Origin: an uncultured Sphingomonadaceae bacterium
Lineage (GTDB): Bacteria; Pseudomonadota; Alphaproteobacteria; Sphingomonadales; Sphingomonadaceae
DNA: 64,000 nt
Assembly: GCA_947493195.1 (NCBI GenBank)
Contig: CANLQG010000002.1
Location: 461,045 to 525,044 of the forward strand
Reading direction: 5' to 3'
Made by a program: the position numbers and the translations under genes. Shown in pieces: positions 57,539 to 64,000 of this stretch; position 1 is the first letter of the stretch, and each line of letters begins with the position of its first letter. The notes beneath the pieces were generated by a model that searched no databases, was not told the origin of the DNA, and saw only the letters and a list, made by a program, of their open reading frames with translations.

Positions 57539-58234
57539 TTACCTCCCAAGGTCTCGACAGAACTCGCCGAATTGCTGAATGAGCCGGCCACTTCGCGTGG
57601 TAGCATCAGCAAGCGCAGCGCACTCCGCTAATTTACGCCAGCTTATATGCGGCACAGTGTGGTTCAAATTGCGCGAAGCATATGGCGAGAGGAACACAAC
57701 CTTAGCGTGCTTTCGGCGCATGAGTTCAGCTCTTCTCGCGATCGCAGAGACATAATCGGGAAGTTGTTCATCCCGCTCGGAAGCGTAGATTTTCACCTCG
57801 ATCCCGATGATGGCCGATTTTGTCTCGACAGTAATATCAACGCGATCTTTGATCGCGCCATTGAGGCAATGCTCGGTCTGGACGCGATAATTACCAATCA
57901 GGCTGAGTGCATCATCGCTTACGCACTCGCCTGAGCTCAAGAAGCGAGCAAGAAATGCACGCGCTTCGTCTCCATATTTTCTCTCGTCCCAAAGCGATGC
58001 CAGGACAGAAGATATCCGGACTTCATCGCTCCCGAGCCCAGCAGTCTCCCACGGATTCGTAAAAGCGGCAGCCCTTGACGCAGCCATAGGTTCTCGCCAT
58101 CCCGCGAAGATCAAAGCCAACCGGTCCGCGTCTAGTGTCAGCGAACTCGAATGCTGTGGCGCGGCCCATAAGTCAGCCGCCGCGGAAAAAAACCCCTCTA
58201 GCCGCTTGGATAGATCCAATTCTTCTCGTGCCAT
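57539..58234 (-). CDS. PD-(D/E)XK superfamily nuclease
   Basis: 231 residues. The catalytic core is Glu121 (RVQTEHCL), Asp133 (DRVDITV), Glu146-Val-Lys148 (GIEVKIYASE), and Gln157 in DEQLPDYV; this is the arrangement of the PDDEXK_4-type family. It probably cuts DNA with magnesium. The N-terminal 100 residues are unlike known domains and may recognise a target. It is first in a two-gene unit with the 198-aa partner. It is not part of the type I restriction system, being separate from it. Confidence 0.78.
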   Translation of the reverse strand: MAREELDLSKRLEGFFSAAADLWAAPQHSSSLTLDADRLALIFAGWREPMAASRAAAFTNPWETAGLGSDEVRISSVLASLWDERKYGDEARAFLARFLSSGECVSDDALSLIGNYRVQTEHCLNGAIKDRVDITVETKSAIIGIEVKIYASERDEQLPDYVSAIARRAELMRRKHAKVVFLSPYASRNLNHTVPHISWRKLAECAALADATTRSGRLIQQFGEFCRDLGR

Positions 58235-58355
58235 TGATTCACGACTTTCTGGCCAGGTTGCAATCAGACGGCGTATCTGACGTAAGCCCTACGCATAACT
58301 CTATCTGTTTATCAATTCAGTTATGATCAACACACTGCATCGCGATCCTTCGATC

Positions 58356-58911
58356 CTAAACCGAGCGCTTTCGCATTGCACAGACTACGCTAAAATGATC
58401 CGACAATCGCTTCCCGCCGATACTGCCTGACAGAAGGCCGACCACCTCTCTATCGAGTGTTGGAGACACCGCCAAATGATCAATGGTGTCATCCCCGTCA
58501 TGGGAAACTCCTGGGGTTAGTAGCCGCAAGGAGCTCAAGCATTCCTCTAGCTTCGTCGCAATCTCCAAAGGTTGCCGGCTACGCGGGAGGGGCTGATTGA
58601 AATCGCTTAGAACGATTGCCTGCTGGGATGTCTCACGAATAAACGCATTCAAGGCAGAGAGGTATTGGACGTGTTCGGCCCACAGCGCACGATCTATTCG
58701 CCCGGTGCGAATGTGGGCATCGCGCCGTGGTATGCACACTCCAATTGTCCTTAGGATATCGATCGAGGTCTCGGTATTGCCCGCTACGAACCGGCCACCG
58801 GAAGGTCGCTATGACCCAAGTTTCGACCTCGCTCCATTCCCACTTCGAGCCAACAGTCCCTTTCTCCGACCAAATTTGATCGGATATGCTTGGCGACGGA
58901 TTGAAGGGTAA
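58356..58911 (-). pseudogene. Endonuclease/exonuclease/phosphatase family relic
   Basis: The C-terminal frame (58356-58787) reads GRFVAGNTETSIDI, GVCIPRRDAH, VLSDFNQPLP (normally GDFN), TIDHLAV and LSDHFSVV, all EEP-fold active-site parts. The preceding piece, WSEKGTVGSKWEWSEVETWV, is in another frame at 58805-58911, and a TAG stops the main frame before it. No start region is found. So it is a frameshifted and truncated nuclease gene. Confidence 0.65.
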
Positions 58912-59376
58912 TTGAGGCTTACCAGAGGTCGTCTGAGTGAAACCTTTATCAACTTTGGCGAGGGGTGACGTCCTTCCCGAACGTGTGAGGAGATACGTAC
59001 GGGCAAGGAGGCGAGTCCCCTCTGGGAGGTGGTCTGTGACGTCTAAGACACCCTAACGTCCTTGGTTGAAGCTAGCGGACTGTCAGGAAGCTGGCTGACG
59101 ATGTCTTGGCTGTCGCCGGCAGCCCTCCATAACCCCGTCGCCGTCGGATTTGAGGGAGTCGTCGCAGTCCCATATTCCGCCCGCGAGGCCGAGGGGACGT
59201 GGGGGGGGGTGACTACCACGACCCCGTGCTCAACCGCTCCGAGAATGAGCCTCGAATGATCACCAAGCGCCCTAGAATCGAGGTTGGGGATTCCCTCCGG
59301 CGCTTGCATTCAAAGTTCTAAGAGGCGCGGTGACAAGATAAAATATTGACGCAATTTGTCTTACGGAGCACGACGT
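58912..59376. other. Non-coding stretch before the iterons
   Basis: No gene with coding-like composition is visible. It includes a run of nine G (59201-59209). The part just before the iterons (59334-59360) is AT-rich, GATAAAATATTGACG, a possible DNA-unwinding element. Confidence 0.45.
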
Positions 59377-59453
59377 GCCGACGACGTGCCGACGACGTGC
59401 CGACGACGTGCCGACGACGTGCCGACGACGTGCCGACGACGTGCCGACGACGT
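59377..59453 (+). repeat. Seven exact 11-bp iterons
   Basis: GCCGACGACGT is repeated seven times without error or spacer, with a partial copy before it. It lies beside an AT-rich stretch and 168 bp beyond the primase-helicase gene end. Tandem short repeats plus AT-rich DNA next to a replication gene suggest a replication origin of the element; this is inferred. The 11-bp length, with no spacers, rules out CRISPR. Confidence 0.75.
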
Positions 59454-59620
59454 GCTCAAGCGAGACCGCGGGCGTCACTTGCTCACGCCTACCGAGAACC
59501 CTGATGTTGGGCGCAATGGGCGCATCGGGCGCGAGTTCACAGTGATCGTTACACGCGCGTGTGCGTGCGACCGATAATGGAAAATAAGCGCCCAAAGCGC
59601 TCTGATGCGCCCGAGCATTA

Positions 59621-60985
59621 TTACACGTCGCCATTGAAGCCTCCGTTCTTTTTAAGGGTAATTCCCTGATAGGTTCGGATCCCGCCTGGTAGCTTGCGAG
59701 GCACAAAACCCGCCCGCCTCAATTTGCTCGACATCGCGCGTAGCGTGCCGGGTTCGTCACCAGCGGCACGGGCGTATTTGGCCCAATCATTGTAAAGTGG
59801 GGTAGGTTGTTCGAAGGTCTGCCGATTACGTTCGCATCGGTCTTCGATCCACTGCCCGAACAGGTCTTGATCCTCAAAATAATCGGCGGTCGCGGCGGTC
59901 ACGATCCCCGGCCTGACAAGGCCGTGCGTTTGCCAGTCGAGACAGCCCTGAATTGCCCAAGAGAGGATGCGCCCCGCCTCCGCTCTCAGCTTGTTCTCAA
60001 GCTCGCGATCGGGCTTTATGGGCTGGTGTGTGAAGGGAATAATGTTGAAGCGCCGTCGCGCAGCCTCATCCACGTTGCCAAGAACGGGCGCGTGATTGCC
60101 GACGATCATCAGTTTGAATTGCGGCGCAAACTCGAAAAAATCCTGCCGCATGAAGCGCGCGCTGATCTTGTCGCCGCCCGTCACTTGCTTAATGCGGCTT
60201 TCAGCCCACGCTCTGCCTTCCTCGGTTTCGCTTGCGCTGACCAACCGTGCGCCATTCAGCATGGCCAGATCGGTCGGGTGGCGATCATGCTTGCTGGCGG
60301 TGAAGGTCGCCATGCTAGCGGTCGTGGCATAGTCGCCCATGACGTAATTTAGCAGGTTTAGGAAAACCGATTTCCCGTTACCGCCTGGCCCGTAGATGAA
60401 GAACAAAGCGTGCTCGCGGGTCGAGCCTGTCAGGCCATAACCGGCCACCTGTTGTAGAAAACGGATGAGTTCGCGGTCGCCTGCAGTCGCCTCGAACAGG
60501 AACTGCTGCAAGCGGCATGGTTCGCCGGGCTCGGGCGCAACGCCGGTCTGTTTGGTTATCAGGTCGCTTTGCCGTGCCGGCTGGAGCTTTCCGGTGCGAA
60601 GATCCACCGTGCCGCCCGGTGTGCCTAGTAGCCAAGGGTCGCGATCCCATGCATCGGCGGTCACGGCGAGCGCAGGATCCGCGCGGGCGAAGGCTTCAAC
60701 GCCGCTAGCCACGCTCGCCTTGCGAAAGCCCTTTTTACCCTCACTCGCTTCGCGCGCCAACTCGCGCGCAAAGTGGAAGGCGAGCTTTGTTTCGTTCTTT
60801 TGCCAGCGGCTTCCGGTCCACTCAAACCAACGCCCCGCGCTATGGTCGTAGCGCAACCTGTCGCGGTGACGTCCCGCGAAAGCGAGTGCAATGGCGTCTT
60901 CACTTAGTTCGCCGTTGGTCCCGATATTATGGGAGACTTGGGACATAGCATGGGCTACGGCGTCGTGTTCATCGGAGACGTTCAC
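59621..60985 (-). CDS. P4-type primase-helicase (D5-like)
   Basis: 454 residues. Walker A GPGGNGKS at 199-206 and the following SF3 helicase blocks (SASETEEGRAWAESRIKQ, MIVGNHAP, RRRFNIIPF) mark the D5/P4-alpha C-terminal helicase. Its N-terminal domain (about 30-150) is the D5_N-like part; a full zinc-finger primase domain is missing compared with P4 alpha (about 780 aa). It would open an origin and unwind DNA. It is last in the excisionase operon, overlapped by ATGA at the start. Confidence 0.87.
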   Translation of the reverse strand: MNVSDEHDAVAHAMSQVSHNIGTNGELSEDAIALAFAGRHRDRLRYDHSAGRWFEWTGSRWQKNETKLAFHFARELAREASEGKKGFRKASVASGVEAFARADPALAVTADAWDRDPWLLGTPGGTVDLRTGKLQPARQSDLITKQTGVAPEPGEPCRLQQFLFEATAGDRELIRFLQQVAGYGLTGSTREHALFFIYGPGGNGKSVFLNLLNYVMGDYATTASMATFTASKHDRHPTDLAMLNGARLVSASETEEGRAWAESRIKQVTGGDKISARFMRQDFFEFAPQFKLMIVGNHAPVLGNVDEAARRRFNIIPFTHQPIKPDRELENKLRAEAGRILSWAIQGCLDWQTHGLVRPGIVTAATADYFEDQDLFGQWIEDRCERNRQTFEQPTPLYNDWAKYARAAGDEPGTLRAMSSKLRRAGFVPRKLPGGIRTYQGITLKKNGGFNGDV

Positions 60986-61302
60986 AGCGGGGCCTCCTCC
61001 TCATCCAACGAATCCGCTGCCATCGCGGCCTTCACGAGCGTACGACACAGGATGCTGGCAAGCTCAAGGCGGGCCAAGCTCTCGCCCAGGCGAAAGACAA
61101 AGTGACCCGCAACTTCATGTGCGTGACAGGCGCATTCGGTCGCCAGCCAGCTTACCGTGCGTCCACGTAGCGCCGCAGCCCAATCTCGGGCCTTCAACAG
61201 TGTGACGCGAAGTTCCAGTTCCTCACCAGCCGCATTGGGCACGAATTGCCTCACGTGAGCCTCCAGCTTCGGATCGCTGGCGATTACCTGCGCGCCAATC
61301 AT
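60982..61302 (-). CDS. Small protein of unknown function, primase operon
   Basis: 106 residues, unrecognised. Helical, with a Cys/His cluster (TECACHAHEVAGHFV) that might bind metal. Both ends overlap neighbours as ATGA: with the 61-codon ORF before it and the primase after it. This tight coupling argues that the product works with the helicase, for example as origin recognition or loading; the role is not known. Confidence 0.6.
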   Translation of the reverse strand: MIGAQVIASDPKLEAHVRQFVPNAAGEELELRVTLLKARDWAAALRGRTVSWLATECACHAHEVAGHFVFRLGESLARLELASILCRTLVKAAMAADSLDEEEAPL

Positions 61303-61484
61303 GACGACTTGGCCCGAGGCTCGGACGCAACGATCGGCACCGCCACGTCAGGTCGGACGAGGTGCGCCGCAATCGGGAATTGCGACGGCAAGGCGAAGGG
61401 GCTAAACAGATCGCGGAAGCAGCCGCCACAGCTATTCCGCGACGCCCGCGCCTCAACCGCGCGGGTTTCGCAATTTTGGGACAT
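61299..61484 (-). CDS. 61-residue protein, excisionase-primase operon
   Basis: MSQNCETRAVEARASRNSCG then a short Cys-containing segment and a Pro-rich end. It starts 3 bp after the excisionase stop and ends by ATGA overlap with the next gene. The position makes a real gene likely, although the protein is not recognised. It has three Cys early on, perhaps metal-binding. A competing frame at 61223-61456 is less well placed. Confidence 0.45.
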   Translation of the reverse strand: MSQNCETRAVEARASRNSCGGCFRDLFSPFALPSQFPIAAHLVRPDVAVPIVASEPRAKSS

Positions 61485-61487
61485 GCC

Positions 61488-61676
61488 TCATGCCTCCGGC
61501 TGAAACGTCGGAAGATTGGCCAAGAAAGCTTCCAAGTCCGAGACGGCGATGAGCGTGCGGCGTCCAGCTTTCCGGGCTTGAAGGTCGCCCCGCTTCAAAG
61601 CGAGATAAATCGCAGAGCGAGACATGCCCGAGGCGTTCACGGCTTCGGGCACGGTCATCATGAGTCTTTCCGTCAT
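61488..61676 (-). CDS. AlpA-like excisionase / transcriptional regulator
   Basis: 62 residues: a MerR-like winged helix (MTVPEAVNASGMSRSAIYLA, then RRTLIAVSDLEAFLAN), typical of AlpA/excisionase proteins in P4-like elements. It likely bends the attachment DNA and aids excision, or activates the integrase. I chose the ATG at 61676; the longer reading from 61727 lacks the family form. It heads a four-gene operon ending with the primase. Confidence 0.78.
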   Translation of the reverse strand: MTERLMMTVPEAVNASGMSRSAIYLALKRGDLQARKAGRRTLIAVSDLEAFLANLPTFQPEA

Positions 61677-61777
61677 TTTTTCTATCCCGCAAGGTCCGAG
61701 CGGGATTGCCCGAACGTTGCGGGACAATCAGGTGACTTCAGAGATTTTTGAAAGCAAATCGGAAACCCAAAAATTCG

Positions 61778-62509
61778 TCAGAGGCCGAGCAATTCGTCGA
61801 TCCGCTTTTTCAGCAGCCGATCCCGCGCCTTCGGGTCCTGCGCGACGAGCAGGACAGCTCGCATCTCACTGATTATGCAGCGGATGTTGTCTGCGGCTAC
61901 TTTCCTCGATGGATCGGGCAGGGAGCCGGACCTTCCCTTGTTGTAGAGTTTCTCGTGCCAACCTTTGATGGTTCCAACTTTCAAGGCTGGCTTCTTACGC
62001 TGGATGAAATTCGCTGCTGGGTCCTCGCCAGATATGTCTGATAGCAACATGGCTAGCTGCAATGCTGCGATGATCGGCACCCATTCCGCCTCTTTCGTAG
62101 ACAAACTGTAATGCTGCTTAGACGGATCGGCCTGCAACCAATGAAGCGTCCTTCCTTTCTCCACGCTCGCAACCTCGGTGATCACGAACTTGAGGGGCTC
62201 AAGTATCTGCGACTGCTGCTGAAAGAGCGGCATAGCGTGGAGCATTTGGAATATCTCAGACAGATAAATGGTCGTAGCAATCCGAATCTTGGCCTTGGCC
62301 TCCGCGTCTATTTCGTCTGTGCTATCGCGCGTAGGGTCATCGTAAGCAGCTCGCGCATTCGCGAGCCTTTCTGCAGGTGCAACCAGTCTCTGGTTGAGCT
62401 CTGCGACCCAACCTAAGGGGCCTGCGAGCCCGAAAGCGAAGACGAAAGCGTCTGCTATCTCTTCCAGTTCCTCCTCGGAGGCGAAACCATTGTCATCGGA
62501 CGACGTCAC
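61778..62509 (-). CDS. Helical protein coupled to the integrase
   Basis: 243 residues, unrecognised, mostly helical, with an acidic start (DDNGFASEEELEEIADAFVF) and a hydrophobic segment (WVPIIAALQLAMLLSDISG) that may be buried. Its GTG start overlaps the integrase stop as GTGA, so production depends on integrase translation. This tight link is unusual; it may control or assist recombination. The C-terminus (DRLLKKRIDELLGL) is coiled-coil-like. Confidence 0.6.
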   Translation of the reverse strand: MTSSDDNGFASEEELEEIADAFVFAFGLAGPLGWVAELNQRLVAPAERLANARAAYDDPTRDSTDEIDAEAKAKIRIATTIYLSEIFQMLHAMPLFQQQSQILEPLKFVITEVASVEKGRTLHWLQADPSKQHYSLSTKEAEWVPIIAALQLAMLLSDISGEDPAANFIQRKKPALKVGTIKGWHEKLYNKGRSGSLPDPSRKVAADNIRCIISEMRAVLLVAQDPKARDRLLKKRIDELLGL

Positions 62510-63681
62510 AGAGCCAACTCCCCGAGTGCCTTCACCGCTGCATCGCTTGCGAGGTGCCCATAGTGACGCTCAATCATTTCGGCGCTTGTGCCGGAAATTT
62601 GCGCGATCGTGAGTAGAGGCAACCCAGCGCTCACAAGGTCCGTTATGGTGCTGTGCCGCAAGGTATAGGCGGTGGCATCGGCTGGCAGCTCGGCAGCAGT
62701 GACGGCAGTTGCAATTGGCCGTTTCCAGCTATCCTTGTCCCATGCCTTGCCGTTGGCGCGCATGAAAAGAGGTGCGCCTGACAGCTTGTTCTTGGCCTGA
62801 TTGGCGAGCAGTTGCGCAGCCTCTTGCGGCAACTGAATGCGGCGCGGTTTACCCGTCTTGTCCTTGCCAATGGTGAGTTCCGCCGTGCGCTTGTCGAAGT
62901 CGCCAGCCGTGAGCGCCGCCATAGCGCCGGGACGAAGCGGCAACAGGCACAGGGCGCGGACAAAGGGCGCTGCCTCTGCGTCGGTGCTTTCGATCAGTTT
63001 CTTGCGCTGCTTGCGGTCCAGATAGAGCGTACGGCGTCCATTGGCGTTAGGAATGGCCTTCAAGGCTTCCTGCCATGCCGCTTCGCTATTCGGTGCGCCG
63101 GGTGACAGAACCTTGCTCAATGCCGCTCGCAGCACGGCCATATCGCGATTGACGGTCGATGGTGCCCGCTCGCGCTCGACCGGATTGCCCTTCTTGCGTC
63201 GGCTCACCAGTGCAGGTTGTGCTTCCAGCCGCTCGCGCCATTCCTTGACGTGACGGCGGCGAAGCTTGTCCAGCTTCACCTTGGCGATTGAGTCCTCGTA
63301 GACGTAGCGCTTGAAGCGTTGTCCGGCTTCTGGCCGGTCCTTGGCATACTCACGGCAGGCATCGGCGACCGTCTCGATCCTGGCGCGGATTTCGCCGCCC
63401 GATTCCACAAGCTCGGCCAGCTTCTCGGCTTCCTTCTTGGCCGCTGCGAACATCTCGTTTCCGGGGAGCGTGCCGAAATCGCCAAGCGACTTCACCCGAT
63501 AGCGGCTGGCGTCCTCGTCATAGACGCGAGCAATCCATGTCCCCTTGCCCCCACGCTTGGAGGGCCGGAAGCCAAGGAAGCATCCTGCGCGCAGCCGTTG
63601 CCAGTGCGGCTCGCGTTGCACTTTCAACCGCTCCCGGTTGCCGACTTTGCCCAGATCCAATGCCACTGCCAATTCCCTCAT
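62506..63681 (-). CDS. Tyrosine-family integrase
   Basis: 391 residues. An N-terminal arm-binding domain (about 25-100) and a SAM-like core (110-200) precede the catalytic part: Arg in LLPLRPGAMAAL, TLRHSTITDL with H-x-x-R-type R and H, and the tyrosine at about 374 in MIERHYGHLAS. It catalyses integration at the tRNA-Arg 3' end and excision. It lies 127 bp inside the right site and reads inward, like P4 integrases. Confidence 0.94.
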   Translation of the reverse strand: MRELAVALDLGKVGNRERLKVQREPHWQRLRAGCFLGFRPSKRGGKGTWIARVYDEDASRYRVKSLGDFGTLPGNEMFAAAKKEAEKLAELVESGGEIRARIETVADACREYAKDRPEAGQRFKRYVYEDSIAKVKLDKLRRRHVKEWRERLEAQPALVSRRKKGNPVERERAPSTVNRDMAVLRAALSKVLSPGAPNSEAAWQEALKAIPNANGRRTLYLDRKQRKKLIESTDAEAAPFVRALCLLPLRPGAMAALTAGDFDKRTAELTIGKDKTGKPRRIQLPQEAAQLLANQAKNKLSGAPLFMRANGKAWDKDSWKRPIATAVTAAELPADATAYTLRHSTITDLVSAGLPLLTIAQISGTSAEMIERHYGHLASDAAVKALGELAL

Positions 63682-63689
63682 TACGTTTT

Positions 63690-63708
63690 GTATGGAATGC
63701 GTATGGAA
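63690..63708 (+). repeat. Possible integrase arm site, right
   Basis: GTATGGAATGCGTATGGAA, one mismatch from 48062-48080 and in the same orientation. It lies between the integrase start and the right attachment site, 100 bp inside it. Confidence 0.5.
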
Positions 63709-63807
63709 TACATGCAGGGATTACCGGAAACAAGCAGGGATAGGAAATGGCGCTATTCCAGGGATTTCAGTGTTTCAGCTTGTCCCGCATTGTACAGAAA
63801 CTCTGCA

Positions 63808-63852
63808 CTCCGAAGGCAGAGGCCACAGGTTCGAATCCTGTCGGGTGCGCCA
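63808..63852 (+). repeat. attR, 45-bp copy of the tRNA-Arg 3' end
   Basis: Exact copy of 47982-48026, from the anticodon loop to CCA. Upstream bases no longer match a tRNA, so this is only a fragment left by integration, not a gene. Confidence 0.93.
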
Positions 63853-64000
63853 AACCTCAAAAACCGTCGAGAAACGAGCATCTTGCCGTCGCTGGTGGTG
63901 AAGCGTGTAGCACATCGGCGTCGCACACCGACCATTCCCCACATGTTGCAACCGCTTGTTCCAGCGGACAGTCTTCCTCAATCGCTTGTGGCACAACTGT
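63853..64000. other. Chromosome beyond the element, no gene seen
   Basis: 148 bp, GC lower than the left chromosome. No frame is convincing. The DNA joined the tRNA-Arg gene before insertion. Confidence 0.5.

Noticed and set aside
59043..59309. 88-codon minus-strand ORF
   Set aside because: Crosses the nine-G run, has no RBS and no recognisable protein features.
59377..59453. CRISPR-like array
   Set aside because: Units are 11 bp with no spacers, and no cas gene is present.
59356..59577. ORF over the 11-bp repeats (and a minus-strand one at 59272-59706)
   Set aside because: The coding potential is only the iterons read through; 11 bp is not a multiple of three, so the peptide repeat is an artefact.
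63753..63996. Minus-strand ORFs over attR
   Set aside because: They are translations of the tRNA fragment complement, a common false call.

Overview
The window is high-GC, densely packed DNA from an alphaproteobacterium, most likely a sphingomonad of the Erythrobacteraceae type. The evidence for this is gene content: a giant NAD-glutamate dehydrogenase, sphingomonad-style TonB receptor, GH97, GH13 and tryptophan-halogenase clusters, paired amidohydrolases, GtrA next to a FAD oxidoreductase, and many ATGA/GTGA gene overlaps. The species cannot be fixed from the sequence alone.

Bases 1-30,700 are mostly housekeeping. They hold the 3' end of NAD-glutamate dehydrogenase, a ferredoxin-reductase-type flavoprotein, queG, a NatAB-like ABC exporter, and an exported MsrB. 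A three-gene membrane/glycan operon follows, then a double-PilZ protein, tRNA-Leu(TAA), ihfB, and a GntR regulator divergent from a POT peptide transporter that is followed by two exported amidohydrolase-like proteins. Next come NnrU, a decayed ADP-ribosylglycohydrolase, an alpha/beta hydrolase, dxs, a Fur/Zur regulator, an exported MsrA preceded by an unlisted 34-codon ORF, purH, a heparinase-like protein, rpe, a DUF2141 protein, and a diacylglycerol kinase coupled to a possible nucleotidyltransferase.

Bases 30,900-47,850 hold an M20 peptidase and a complete alpha-glucan utilisation locus. A TonB-dependent receptor heads a leftward operon of two tryptophan-halogenase-family flavoproteins, two GH13 enzymes and a GH97 enzyme. 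Divergently there is a LacI regulator, an MFS sugar transporter and a third GH13 enzyme. The expected flow is: oligosaccharide enters through the receptor, is cleaved in the periplasm, is taken up by the MFS carrier, and LacI senses the sugar.

Bases 47,982-63,852 are a 15.8-kb integrative element inserted in the 3' end of tRNA-Arg(CCG). It is bounded by an exact 45-bp duplication of the tRNA end and carries a tyrosine integrase next to the right end. Its core is integrase plus a coupled 243-aa protein, an AlpA-like excisionase, two small ORFs and a P4-type primase-helicase, with seven exact 11-bp iterons beside an AT-rich stretch (a candidate origin). Its cargo looks like a defence island: a type I restriction system with HsdM and HsdS fused, an XRE regulator, a HEPN-motif protein translationally coupled to HsdMS and split by an in-frame TAG, a PD-(D/E)XK nuclease with a partner, a frameshifted endonuclease/exonuclease/phosphatase relic, and a SppA/ClpP-fold serine protease preceded by an unlisted 58-codon ORF. 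The last 148 bases are chromosome beyond the right attachment site and show no clear gene.
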